DNA of 64,000 nt from Lates calcarifer (taxonomy: Eukaryota; Chordata; Actinopteri; Centropomidae): positions 7,765,526-7,829,525 of the forward strand of contig NC_066848.1 of NCBI RefSeq assembly GCF_001640805.2, written 5' to 3'. The notes below the pieces were generated by a model. The model was not told the origin of the DNA, ran no database searches, and saw only the letters and a program-made list of their open reading frames with translations. Of the stretch, positions 34,201 through 46,445 are shown piece after piece. The position numbers and the translations under genes are program-made. How positions within the stretch are numbered: the first letter of the stretch is position 1; each line of letters opens with the position of its first letter.

Positions 34201-35870
34201 ATGCCCCCCCCACTCAGCCAGAGGGTTTGCCTGTATCATCCAGGAAACACACACAACCGCCATACACACTTGAAGTCCTCTTTTAAGATGGTTGTTTGAC
34301 AGCAATAATGCATGCACATCAATCAGAGCTTTAATAACCACCTGCATGAGGAAATGGAACAAAACGCAGAGAGTAGAGCTTTCACTTTGGCAGAAATTTC
34401 TGTCAGACTGCCAAGCTGAACTTCAGATGAACTTTATGCATTGTACTTTCTCCCTACCTTTTGCAGCCAAAGCTGTTTTTCTTAGGATGCGCTGTTCAGA
34501 GCATAATAGGCCAGTTCTCGTTATTGACTCCTTCTAGGTGTGAGTCATACTTGAATTGTTAGACTTACAAATGGGGGGATTTTTTTCTTTTTGGCTGTTC
34601 TCGTGTCTGTGTCTTTCTGACCTTGTTGAAGTTTGGCATTTTGAGCATAGCACTTTGAAAAAGTTATAGACAGATGGGAAATCAGACTGGGTAATAGCCC
34701 AATGTGAAAGTATGGTTTCAAACACACGCCTACATGCACACATCCACACATAAATGTGTGCGGGCACATACACATGCATAGACGCCGTTCCTGTGTAAAT
34801 CTTATAAAACTGTGACATTTCTCAGCGGTACACCTCCCTCTCTCCTCTCCACCCATCTTCTCCTCCTCTGCTCCTATTCAGCTGCGTCCTGATGGGGGAG
34901 CCTGTTTGTCTTATCACCCTCTGCCAGCTGCGGTTCGGATTTGGGATCTAGGGGTCTCTCCTTCCCTCTGCTCTCCCCACGCTAAAAGACAGGGGGACAA
35001 TAATTTGGCATGCTTCACACCCACTCATAAACAATTACAGCACACATGCAGGCTCGCAAAGACACACTGACAAATAGCATGCAGACGCACACATGCACAC
35101 ATTCATGGAGCTCATCCAGATTTCATGGCTGCAAGTTGTGTGGACCCTAGAAGCAAAATAATAATACTGAAGAGGAAATATTGTCTGACTCCTTTCACAT
35201 GGCTCTTTCCCCTTTACCCTGTCATTAGATACTCTCTTTGCTAGACTCTGTAACGCCACCTGCTTATGGCTGTTAATGACTACAGCCACTCTGTATTCCC
35301 CCATTGTGCTCACACACTTCAGCACCTTAATGATCCACCTGTACAATGTGTGTGTTTCTTTGCCTGTGTATATGCATGTGTTTGTGAGTGTGTGAGGTAG
35401 CCAAACTGCTGGAGGGTTGCCCCCTGTGTATATGAGCCAATTATCTTTACTTACTTCTCTCCCAACGACTACTTTGAAATGAGCACAGAGTAGGTGGAAT
35501 AGAGATAACTCTGGCAGCCACAAGGAGCATGTGTGCTGGCGTGTTTGTGCAAGAGGCCAGAGGTTGGAGCCAATCATTGAGATGGCTCTGGCAAGAAATG
35601 AGCCTGAATTTGGATAGTCTCATTATTTGGATTACAGCTCCTGCAGCAGATAACTTGCCTTATTATTGGTTTTTGATTTAATTATTTAAACCATGCATAT
35701 TACTCATGTCCTTTTATGTGCCCACATTTCTACACTGCAATCTCAGAAGGGATGGCTGACATAGCATTGTCAAACTTAAAAAAAAAAAAAAAAAAAGTGA
35801 CCAGAATGAGTAGAATTAGGAAAAAAACAAACAGATAAATAAAAGATGGCAGAAACAGGATACTAGTGCT

Positions 35871-36119
35871 GTAATTCAAAGACAATGTCAAGTTGGTTTT
35901 ATTAATGTATGTCATAACAGAAACTAGTTGAAGGTACTTTACATATACAGCAGGTCTAGAGCATACTATTTACAATATTATTTACGGAGACCCAGAGACC
36001 CAACATTCTCCCATGAGCAAGGTCTGGTGACAGTGGCAAGAAAAAACTTCCTTTCAGCTTTAAGAAACCTCAAGCAGAAGCGGGCTCTGGGTGGGCAGCC
36101 ATCTGCCTCAGCCAGTTGA
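35871..36119 (-). mobile_element. L2-type LINE 3' end or L2-tailed SINE (minus strand)
   Basis: Read on the minus strand it gives CTGAGGCAGATGGCTGCCCA, a GGAAGTTTTTTCTTGCCACTG block, and TGCTCATGGGAGAATGTTGGG. It then has GTAAATAATATTGTAAATAG, a TCTAGACCTGCTGTATATGTAAAGTACC block, and a degraded GTTATGACATACATTAATAAA...TTGAATTAC end. I know this order as a very common fish repeat whose intact end reads like GGCGCTATATAAATAAA followed by TTGAATTGAATTG, a tail shared by L2-clade LINEs and their SINEs. It is diverged, carries no ORF and is inactive. Confidence 0.75.
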
Positions 36120-36538
36120 AAAGTATGCAATTGTACCAAGCTGTGCATTGCAACATGAAACATATCCCAGCTTTGACATGGTTGGATAGTCTCTGGTGGA
36201 TCTATTTCCTGTCTTTACTGAAACATTCAGCATGAAAATTGTTGCATGACCTGTGCATGGTCTACCAGAACAAACTAAATGTTGCATCAGTTGGAATTTT
36301 TATATTGACGTTGAATTACATGACTTTAAATTGTCATATTAAATTGATAGTAGTTCATTATAATTACAGAACCAGATTTATTGTCCAGATCAGATTTTTT
36401 TTGTTTGTTTTCTTTTCCAGAAAAGCTATGATAAAAAAAATATAAGCCACCTGCCTAACAGACAGCAAGTTTGGTGAACAAAGTCAAACATCTAGCAATC
36501 TGCAAAACCAGATATCTGAACCTGCATTTATTTTTTGC

Positions 36539-36553
36539 CACTAGGGAGCAGCA
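36539..36553 (+). promoter_or_regulatory. Near-match to CTCF core motif
   Basis: CCACTAGGGAGCAGC differs from the CCACTAGGGGGCAGC-type core at one base. It is only a motif match. Confidence 0.2.
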
Positions 36554-39227
36554 CAACAAGCTGTTAATACAACTGACTGACATAATATCCCGTCATAAAG
36601 TTGATAGGAAAGGTATCATTTATTTGGAGTTGTGTTGGTGAAATTAAGCCCAATGTTCAGTCTCCTTCAGGCTCTGTTTCGGTCTCCACCATCTCTTGAG
36701 AGAAATGTGTTGTTGTTGTTGTTGTTGATGTTGTTTTTTTTTTTAGCTGCTAAATACTCCACTATGTTCACCAGCTACTGTGTGTGTCTGCCGTTTGGTG
36801 CTGGACTGGTAGAGTGCAGCAGGGTTTCAGGGCATATTTGCTGAAAACAGCTCCCTGCTGTTTCAGATTGATGGCAGTGAGAGCCAAAACAATAAAATTG
36901 TGGGCTGGAAAATGAAAACATGGAGACACCAAAATGCTCTATAGAGCTTGAAGCACAGCTAGAAGACCAGGAACTATAAGTCAATGTGAAGACAATGTTA
37001 CTCCATACCTGCAAGATGTGTTGTGACAGGGCTTCGTCAGCTATTTCAGGGAGTTTTACTGTCCCCTAGTGGCCAAAAATTGCTTAATGCAACTTTAGAT
37101 TCTAGCTTCAGTGTGTTCAGCAGGTTGGAACAGATTGGCTTAAAAAAAGGAGAAAAAAAAGCCCAACTTTTTGCCTCAACTGAAGTCAGTAATTGGACTG
37201 TCTCTCAAGATTTTTTCCAGACATGCTTGCCCAGACCTGCCTAATTAAGCACCCACATACCTCTGACAGTTTCTCATCACTTTCGCTGTACCCTGGCCTT
37301 TTCTAATAAAATTGAGGCCTTAAGAGGTAGTGGTGGTGGTGTTGTAGCTGACAATAATGCCTTTGTTTATGCAGCTCTCCATGTCACTTTCAAATTACCT
37401 GAACACCAGAGGCAGGAGTTCCTATCCACTGGAACCTCTGTTTAATAAACAGAATTCATTCCCTCTGTCTCTCAGCATTGCCACAGGTGGGGACTGTATT
37501 GTGATGTGTTGCTGTACACATGGTCAAATGGTTGAAGTGTTTTAGCTTGTAATGCCAACTAGACTGATAAATTTGTGTTTTTTTTCTTTCAATGTTTGAA
37601 TATAAAGTGGCTGTCTTTTGTTGTTATTATTCAGTTCATTTCTTTGGCATGCAAATGTGTGCACATGTGCACATGGTATTAATGCACTCTTCAGTAATCG
37701 ATTTATTCTTATCAATAGAACCCAATAAACAACAACTCACAGAGGCCAAACAGCTGGTAAAAATCCAGCAGTGTTTAATACTCTGACTTGCCAACACATC
37801 ACACAATCTAATTCTATCTCTATGACTGTTTCATGGCTCCATAACAAACTCAGGGATTAAGGCAGTGTTCTCACAACAAACACACACATACTGTCTGTGT
37901 GTATTTTTGTCTCTCCCTGCTGACGGTGTTTCCAGGTTTGTAATGTCTCTGAGGTGTTTGCTTAGATAAAGGTCATTCCAACAATTAACCTTGTGTGACG
38001 AGTAAGGTAGCAATATAAACAACAGGACAGCAGCCCCTCGGTAACAGGCACACAATCTGTGCTTAAACAAACACATCAATATATACCTGTACGCTTGGCA
38101 CACACTCACCTGGGCTTTGATTTCAGCTGGCCGAGGGTTGAGGTGTGTGACCCAGTTCATCATATTCTTAATGCCCGTCTGAACAGCAGACTCAATCTGA
38201 CAGGAACCCAACAGAACAGAGGAGCCGTACCTGCTTTGAGTCCTCGAGAAAGGACGATACAGCTGCAGCCAACAGCTTGGAGGCAAGTTAGCTTTGTTAT
38301 TGAACACCTGCTGGGCTGTTACAGGGCTTTGGCTTCCAGTTCTCTGGGGTACCACAGAGCAGAAATATGTCCAGGGTTAGTTAAAGGGAAAATGGGATGT
38401 GAAAATGAAAACACCTGGAGGTGATTTTAATCAAATTAATAAAAAAAGTCTGATAGAGCTGACAACAGCTTTATACCACTGAACCTACGCCGTTTCGATA
38501 ATGGTCAAATACATCTTAACTGAGTGCATGATAGTGCAACTAGTGTATAATTACAGCTTTCAGAGTTTTTGCAAATGGAAACAAAATCCTTGACTGCCTT
38601 TCTTCTGAGATCTGCCCATACTATTTCATTGAATATTTGTGTAATTACTGATTTGATGCCTGTAGTGAGTTCACTGAGCCAGGTGAAGATATTTCACATA
38701 TTAACTATCAGCAGCTTCAAGAATGTCTACTGTACATGCACGCGCATGGATAGACACAGCTGGTTTGTTTTGTCACATGCAGTAGCTCTATTTCCTTTTC
38801 ATATTCTATTGCCTCCTAGACTACAGTTTAGTATGCTTTGCTATACAGTCACTATGCAGGAAGCTGCTCCACGGGGAGTTGATTTCCAAAGTAACAAGAC
38901 GGCAAAGTCTGAGAAACTCTGTCCCACACACAAAGTACAGTAGCTGGCAGAATGGCCTTTGTGCTGAAATGTCACACTTCTGCTCTTTCTTGCCTGGCTT
39001 TTAAATTACAATCGTTGTGACACCCAAATAGAGAACTGCACTCCTACATGCTTCATATAGAGAGCTTTTGTGATACCTGTACTCTGTACTTGTCTTGTAT
39101 TACAGTGTTTCTTTTATTATAGTGTGACATGGGTTAGCATTATTACATCTTCAACTTGTTAATACAACCCCTGTAGACGCTTGTACTTTTCATCCTCCAG
39201 TTCAAGGCAGTGTGTGTGTATCATATG

Positions 39228-39619
39228 GAAGAGAGTAGGCACTGGCCAGTATGAGATTCTGACGTTATGTAATAATCCTAAGCAAAAATATCAGTTTCAC
39301 AGTTTAGCTGTATTGTGATTAATATTTGAAATGCCTGGTGAGTAAAACAACTTTTATATAGCAGGAATGCTATGATGGAAAATATTAGTGCTTTTAAATC
39401 TTGACTTTTTCAAATCACTGTTTACCTTGAAACCGATACTTGACCCATGCCTAGTCACAGTAGGGTGGCACATTCTGTCAGGTAGAGAATACCTATCACA
39501 ATAGGGTAGCACATTCAGCTTGTACGGTATGACGGAAAATATTGATGGTTTTGAAAATTTGACTTTTTCAAAACACGATATACCTTGAAACTGGTAACTG
39601 GCCCATGCCTAGAAGAGAG
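39228..39619. mobile_element. Small hAT-like non-autonomous element with 8-bp target duplication
   Basis: The element spans 39236-39611 (376 bp). It is flanked on both sides by GAAGAGAG (39228-39235 and 39612-39619), a perfect 8-bp direct repeat, the length typical of the hAT superfamily. The ends are imperfect inverted repeats: TAGGCACTGGCC at the left, and TAGGCATGGGCC when the right end is reverse-complemented (10 of 12 match). The left end continues AGTATGAGATTCTGACG, which I recall from a widespread fish repeat. The right-end sequence is present twice (39371-39453 and 39528-39611), each copy ending CCCATGCCTA. There is no transposase ORF. Confidence 0.7.
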
Positions 39620-39780
39620 TCATACCCTACAAGAGGACAATATTTTCTCAGCCAGTAATGCTCGCTGTCAGAGGCATGACACTTATTTCTGGATCCTCAC
39701 TTCCTGAGTATCTCTCTGTTGTCATTTCTCCTCGTTCGCCCACTCATTTTTATATCTAGTTTGTGTGTTTGCACACAACC

Positions 39781-39781
<1 letters not shown>

Positions 39782-39812
<31 letters not shown>
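39782..39812. repeat. (TG)n microsatellite
   Basis: Fifteen uninterrupted TG units. Confidence 0.95.
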
Positions 39813-39815
<3 letters not shown>

Positions 39816-40199
39816 AAGATTTGAGTGTATTAGCTTGGATGCAGGCCTGTTTGGATAGAACTAATCTCTCCCAGGAGATATTAGAAATAATAGAAAGTTC
39901 ATTCAGGATTTATGAGCAAAGCACAAACATACGTTCACGTTTACATACACACACAGATACAAACCCACACACATGACCAGTGTCCGAGTCACTTCCCATT
40001 ATTCAGGACAGCGAAAGCTTTCTATTTCTGTCTTTAGAAATGGATGTTGTATTGCAAATGCACACACACACACACCAGCAACATCAGCAAGTTGATGGGT
40101 GAATAGGCTGCTGCACACACAGATGTAGGGAAAATTTTAATCTCCTTATATGTTGTTGATGTAAATTCACAATAATCAAACTGTATTACCAAAGAAACA

Positions 40200-40273
40200 G
40201 AACTGAAACAGCCATTAAATTGCTTAGTTGATTAAGAGAAAATTAATCACAACTGTTTTGATAATCGCTAACT
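40200..40273 (-). repeat. Fragment of the 3507-type fish repeat (right end)
   Basis: GAACTGAAACAGCCATTAAA, then GATTAAGAGAAAATTAATCAC, then AACTGTTTTGATAATCGCTAA. On the minus strand this corresponds to the right end of the common fish repeat (gattatcaaaatag...gattaat...cgtttcagctc). It is short and diverged. Confidence 0.5.
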
Positions 40274-43200
40274 GCTCCAACTCTGTCTCCTAGAAATGAC
40301 TATACACCTAAACTGCAACAGCAAGCACCATGTATAGGAAATGTTACTGTGACCAGACAAATGTTTATTTACATTTAACCATGACAGCAATGCTTCCCTA
40401 ACCAAAGAGCTTTTGTTGCCTAAATTTAATAACAGACAGGGCTGTGGATGTGAACCTCAGTCTCTGGTGTGACAATCTGCTGCTGTTAATAAATGTACCA
40501 CTTGATTCATTCAAAAGATGTGTCGATTCTAAAGTGAATCCTGAAGTGACTTGGTGGTGTGGTCATCTGTCCTTGGCCATCTCTTTCAATAAACATGTCA
40601 CCGCAGCACTATAGAAATAGTAGGTGTTCCTGCAGCGACAGCTCTCTTTATCCGTCTTTGTTTTGGGACTGTCAGAATATTTTGTTTCTTCCTGAGACAA
40701 TCTGCCAGTATACAAACAGGAAAACTAACTGTCCTCTGCCTACAGTATGCTAATATGGAGGCTGGTTAAATCAACCGTGATATAAAACTCTCAGACATCC
40801 TGACGATGTTTTGTGTGTTTGCAGGAGTGGGAGAGCCTTTTTCTCACCACCTCCTGGCCCTCAGTCTTTGTGCATGAATCAGAAGGATGGTTTCTCCTGA
40901 TCTAGTTGAGTATGTGTCATCGTGACCACCTTTTCTGCAAAGGGAAACAATAGAGATATTTGTATGTGTTGGAGAATTTAAGAGTGAGGGGATGAGGCAG
41001 GAGGAAAGCAACAGAATGTTAAAATTGTGCATGTAATTCACTGCATCATTCATCTTTGCAGCTGTTTGTGAATGCTCCTCTCTGTTTTATTCTGTACCTA
41101 CTCTCAATTAGACTGACTCTCTCTGAAACTGCCTTTTCATTTTTTTCTACTGTTGCCTTTTTGTTTTCCTCTTCCCTTGTCCTTGTCCATCCTTCCAAAC
41201 TGTGTGTCAAGACTTAAGAAGCAGAAAAAAGGACGAGAGAGAAAAGATTGAGTCAGAGATAGTGGGTGTAATAGGCAAAATTGGTTGGCAGAGATGGGTC
41301 GATAAGAGGGAGATGGATAAATGAACATGAGAGAGAAAAAACCCAAAGCACCCTTTTATAGCTGCAGCGTTAGGGCCCATCCTTTTCATGGGAAAAGTAC
41401 TTTTGGAAAGTTTTGGAATGGAAATGGTTCTGCAGAAGAGTGCTTCACAGTGAAGCCAGGAGACTTAGTGGATTGGGAACAAGGGGCAGCACTGCTGCAT
41501 TTAATATCAGCCACACTATATATTATAGATAAAGTAAAGTTGTGAAGCCTTGAGAGTTTCTTTTCCTCCATCACTGGCCTGCCTGCCTCACCTCTCCTCT
41601 GTCACTTGTGCAGAAAAAAGGAGGGTAAGCAGCAGGAGTAAGGAACACAGGGTTTATATTTCAGAGGAAAAACCAGCAAGAGTAAAGCAGAAAGGAGGTA
41701 TGAGGCAGTGTTGGCAGAAATGGAAATCAGAAGAATATGATAGAAAAACCTACAATACATATACTGTAAAACAGTGCTTACATAGGTTTGTATATTGGCA
41801 GTAATTAAATAAAGAAATTTTGTATTTGTTGAATCGTTAAGCACATAATATCTTTTTAGTCAGTAATGGTGCAAGTGTAATTATGACCACTTTACAATGC
41901 ATAACTCATCAGAGTTTATGTCCTTGCAGGATTACATTATTTTGCAGTGAAAGAAACTGTAAATCACAATTAGCCACACATGTCATATTAACTGAAAACC
42001 AATTAACAATATATGCCAACTTAAACAGAGGCCTGACAATCACCATTTTTGTGATTGACTTTTGAAGGTAATTTAAGAGAATGTCCAGATACAAAGATGT
42101 CAGAATGCAGCTGCATTGATCATTGAATCACTGATTATAGGCAACAGTGGACACACGACACAAGGAGACACAGAGGTTGTATTGTAAGGTATTTCTGTTT
42201 TTTGTCCACCCCTTACAGCAGAGGGAAGTCATGATTAGATTAGCAGGAGTCATTGTGGAGTTTGAATAAAACATGTGTATACACACACACACACAAAAAA
42301 AATTACCTCCTGCATGTTTGACGAGACCTTTGTAGAGCTGTTATATGTTTGTTTCTTTGTCTCTGCGAAGCATCAGATACACAGGCCTGTCACAGAGACT
42401 GAAAGGAGAAAGAGCTGTGCTTCTTTTCTTTGTATTTTTGGAAATGAGCTGTTCTTTTTATGTTTTCTTATAGCTCGGGGCATCACCAGTGAAATAATGC
42501 ATTAAAAAATGTCTGCTTATGTGTTTAAGTGTTGCTTGGCGAGTATGCTGGTCGGTCATTTGGTCTGTGTCCCTGATATTAGTCAGAAAATGGTTACATT
42601 TATTATTAGACTTTGAGTAATGAGGTGTCAATAACACACTGAATTTATACTTATTTCTGTCCTCATATTTCGGTCTAACATATAAACACCAAGAGAACTG
42701 AACTGAATAAATTCAACAAATATGTTTTCTCTTGAGTGAGTTATTATTATTATTAGTTTTTATTTTAATTTTTTTACAACTTCCCACCTAAAGCGTTAGA
42801 AAAGGCATAACATTTATGTAATATGTAAAATGTATAATATCACATTGGAGTGGAATGTTTGGGATTAAATTGGTGAATTAAACTTGAACACTTACCTAAT
42901 GAACACTCAAACACACAAGTGCACCAGTGCCTTTTACTCTTGGAGTGGCCAAGGTATCCTTATAAACAGCACCAATGTGGTATTAAAATCTGCTCCAGAC
43001 ATTTGCCACAGTAATTTAACTCATTTAGACACATTCTGTGTTCTTTTCCAAAGACTTTTTTGATGAGTCGTTGTGTGTGAAAACTTTGCAATCACTTTGA
43101 TCCCAAAACAGGAGATTGTTGGTTCTGTCATTTTTCCTTGTCTAGAGAAGTTTTTAATTCACAATATAGACAATGACCAATTTGGGTGAACAATAGAAGT

Positions 43201-44710
43201 TAACCACTCTGAATAGGTACAGGTGTTTAGGAAAAAAGAAGAGAAAGAAGCCCTAAGAGAGACGCTGGGAGAAGCAGAGCGTTTAAAAAAGTGTTAGTGA
43301 GTGAACCCAATCCAACCTACCCGCCCTCCTCCTCCTGTCAGCGATCCATACCTGTCCGCCCACTGATTTCCCATGAGCCTTTGGGTGATTGTGTGAATTC
43401 AGCCAAACTGGGCTCCTTTCTACAGAGTCACTGTTCATTCACACAAACACACATGGAAGTACACACTTGTGCGAGAACACATACTGTACACAAATGCTCG
43501 CATTAGCATTCACTCCCACACACGCACATACTCACTGTCCTCTGTGTCTTACATAACAGTTGTGTTTACAATGATGGAGGATAGATGAGCTGCTTGTTAG
43601 GAGACAACTTACAGACAACAAGTTTAGCGTCCTCTAGGAATCAGTACAATGCTAACATCAATTTTTTTCTTTGAAAGATGTTTGTCTCTATAGTGTGCAT
43701 TCATGTTTACATTGGCAAGTCTGTCTAAATGCTACATCACTGTGTTGTTATAGTGGGAGTTCACCCTGGTTCACCTCTGGCTCCCTGCCCACATGGAGGG
43801 AGAAACAGAAACACAGAGAGACTTAGAAACAGAGAAAAACTATTTTCCATTGCTTCAGTCCATATGATCTCTGTGTTAGAAGCTCTAAACACCCACGCTA
43901 TCATACCAGTGTCTTTAGGTGTCTCCTGTGCACAGGTACGCACTCACTCTGCAGATATAGTCGAGTGGAAGCACTTAAGCTCAGCAAGAGCGGGAGAATG
44001 AGCTCTGAAAATTGAGTTGAGAGGGAGGTGGAAAGTTCAGCAGCAGCTCGGCTGGATAGATAGACAGAGAGAGCTCCTTAAGAAAGCTGTAGATGATGTC
44101 AAGAGAAGTGAGGGATTACATTAGGAGAGTTAGTGATTATAGTAGTGTAGCATAAGTGCTGCACTTGTCATGATCAAAGCTGCTATTAGTGCTCTTAGCG
44201 AGGATCAAATTGGGCTCATGAAACATGTAACATGAGCACAAATGGAGGAAGCTGTCAAGATGGGGAGGAGGATAAGAAATGAAAGAGAAATGGCTATTTG
44301 ACATATTCGGTTAATTTTTCTTAGGTGTTTGGTTGTTTTTGGTCAGTGAATGGAGAAGTGTAGGTTTGGGTTTTGCTCAAGGAGATACTGGCAGGACATA
44401 TGGCTCTTTGGGGATTAATGTGACTGTCTTGGAGCGGTCACTGTAACCACCGTTCTTAGACACAAGTTCACCATGCTCTTGTGCCTGCATAACCTTTGCA
44501 CTGACACATTTTTGATGAATTATGCCCTCAGGATGCAAGGTGCAAATACTTTGCCATCAATAATCCCCATCTACTCCTTCATTTTCTGAGCTGAGTCTGT
44601 GACAGCCTTGAAAATATCTCCACTGTGGCACAGAGCATGAGAAAAAAGTTGCTGCAAGCTTGTTGAAATACAAACAACACTGACACTGCATTGACACTGC
44701 ATACCTGTGT

Positions 44711-44751
44711 CACACACACACAGACACACACACACACACACACACACACAC
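44711..44751. repeat. (CA)n microsatellite
   Basis: About 20 CA units with one CAGA interruption. Confidence 0.95.
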
Positions 44752-45054
44752 GCCTATACACAAATGGACAGTTGCTCAGCTTCAGGCAAATCTCTCTGTA
44801 GATTCCCAATCAAGTGGACTGTGCCTAAATCATGGTGAAGGTGACCTCTTGTCCTCCGATGGTTGACAGCAACGGGACTGATCTGTCCCTGTTCTATTAG
44901 GACTGATTATATCATTTAGATACAGATGGGTCATTTAACCCAGCAGCTGTCCTCATCAGACACACCAGACTGAGCCCCCCTGGTTAATGGCTCACACAAA
45001 GCCATGAGGGGAACAGAGGCTGGCAATGAAGAGGAAACACAAATTAAATACATG

Positions 45055-45175
45055 GGCACCAGGGTGGCGGAGTGGATGCAGTCACCAGCGTGTTACCAAA
45101 AGGGCTCGAGCTGCCAATACCACGATTGTGTGGTCTATGATAACTGAAGCAGTATCCTGAAACCTTTTGTGTTCA
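45055..45175 (+). mobile_element. Fragment of a tRNA-derived SINE
   Basis: TGGCGGAGTGGA at 45065-45076 fits the pol III A box (TRGCNNAGYNGG). GGCTCGAGCTGCC at 45102-45114 is a decayed B box (GGTTCGANTCC). The spacing is that of a tRNA gene. The GGGTGGCGGAGTGGATGCAG wording resembles heads of fish tRNA-derived SINEs. It cannot fold into a functional tRNA as far as I can see, and no tail was identified. Confidence 0.45.
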
Positions 45176-45224
45176 CTCCAGCACTCAATAATTTAAAGTT
45201 ATTACAACAAAGTTTAACTTGTCC

Positions 45225-45238
45225 CCACCAGGGGGCAT
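45225..45238 (+). promoter_or_regulatory. Match to CTCF core motif
   Basis: CCACCAGGGGGCAT fits the CTCF core (CCASYAGRKGGC) at every core position. It lies just downstream of the SINE fragment. This is a motif match only. Confidence 0.35.
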
Positions 45239-46084
45239 AGCAGCTCTAATTTTTATTTCTGAATTGGTCATCACCAAAGCCAGATTACTACCAGATTTCC
45301 ATTTCATGTTAAATTTAAAGCATGAGTCACAACACAACATTGTCCAAATGATCATTCATCTGAGCAGCCCCATCATTTGATTTATTTATAGTTGTTTTCA
45401 AAAGATCATTCATGAACTACAATGAGTTTAGTTTAATAATTTTGGGGACGTATTTAATGGTTGTTGTACATCAGATAGGCCATATTGTCTGCATCTTTCA
45501 GCCATCTGCAGCTCCATCTCTTTTGTTTTCTGTTCATAGTTGGAGTGCACAAAGTAACACTTTTTTGCCAACATTTATGAAGACACGATCAAAGGAAAAA
45601 AAACAGTTAAAAACAGTTATGTTTGTACATTCAGCGTGAATCTCATTTTGTTTCCAGGTTGACTGATGCATACAGTGTGAGTATAGATGTTTTATGTTTT
45701 GCCTTTAAAATGTATTCATTTTGATAAGTTGACAGTGAGTTGTATGCATGGAGATGTAAACAAAGGCAGTGAACTGGAAGCCTAGTCATGTAATACTTAA
45801 GACCAGTTGGTTGCTTGCACAGTGATGATTGGTGGGCAGAGAATTGGATCATTGTGAGTCAACAATTACTTTCGTTCCTAAATCGTCCAACCTGGATAAC
45901 CATATAGGTTGTTGGTCCCTACCCTGTAATATGAGCCATAAAAGTGTCTCCTGAGATAGCACCCCAAAGGTGGTAGGTGCACTGGACCTTGGTCCTTTGT
46001 TGAAGCAACTACAAGTGAGGGACAACACTAAAGTTTCAGTGCAGTAGGAGACCTTGAAATAACTAAAAAGTATTATATCTTGTT

Positions 46085-46445
46085 CAATAAGACAAAGTGC
46101 AAGGAGACCAGTTAAAGAAGTCCACTGAAAGTGCATAGTAAGTGCTAGTTAGGCATGTTAGGGTGTTAGAGGTGTTAGGAGAGGAAGTGCTGTCTGAGGA
46201 GATGAGAGATTCTTGAAGACAGAGAGGAACGCTCCTGCTCTAATAGCATTTGGGAGCTCATCCACCATCAGGGAACCACAAATGAGAACAGTCTGACCTG
46301 CACTTGAAAAAGTTTGCAGGGATGGCAATGCTAGACAACGATCCTTGGAGGAGGGCAGTGGCCGAAAAGGAGCAAAAGCCTGTATGATTCAGTTCAATGG
46401 ATGGGTGCAGACCTAGAGGCGGCTCTGTAGGCAAGCATTAGTAAC
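46085..46445 (+). repeat. Old fish interspersed repeat, family unnamed
   Basis: It contains GTGCTGTCTGAGGAGATGAG, then TCTTGAAGACAGAGAGG, then TTTGGGAGCTCATCCACCATC, then AACAGTCTGACCTG, and ends GGCGGCTCTGTAGGCAAGCA. This order (gagatgag-ucttcaag, gggagctcattccaccac, gaacagtctggacctg, gctctgtaggc-agca) is familiar from a dispersed repeat in many fish genomes. I am not sure of its class. It is diverged and non-coding here. Confidence 0.55.

Larger units (their letters stand above)
29917..39227. other. Intron-like stretch with scattered repeats
   Basis: No coding exon was supported. It contains a perfect 14-bp hairpin (30568-30601), (AT)n at 30954-30976 with a T-run, (GT)n at 31239-31260, an A-run (35778-35796), an L2-type retroelement 3' end on the minus strand (35871-36119), and single matches to the CTCF core. 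Open frames are short and lack family signatures. Confidence 0.5.
39620..45050. other. Non-coding stretch with microsatellites and an old repeat fragment
   Basis: Holds (TG)n at 39782-39812, a short fish-repeat fragment at 40200-40273, purine-rich sequence around 41220-41310 and (CA)n at 44711-44751. No exon or RNA gene was supported. Confidence 0.5.

Noticed and set aside
35035..35577. 180-residue minus-strand frame
   Set aside because: No recognisable family, no clear splice or promoter signals; composition is consistent with chance in non-coding DNA.
37831..38355. 174-residue minus-strand frame
   Set aside because: No motif recognised; overlapping frames on the other strand are equally long, so coding content is not supported.
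44711..44751. CRISPR-like regularly spaced repeats
   Set aside because: All regular repeats seen are dinucleotide or pentanucleotide microsatellites without spacers, in a vertebrate genome.
45055..45130. Functional tRNA gene
   Set aside because: A- and B-box-like sequences are present, but the B box is decayed and no cloverleaf stems could be closed; a SINE remnant fits better.
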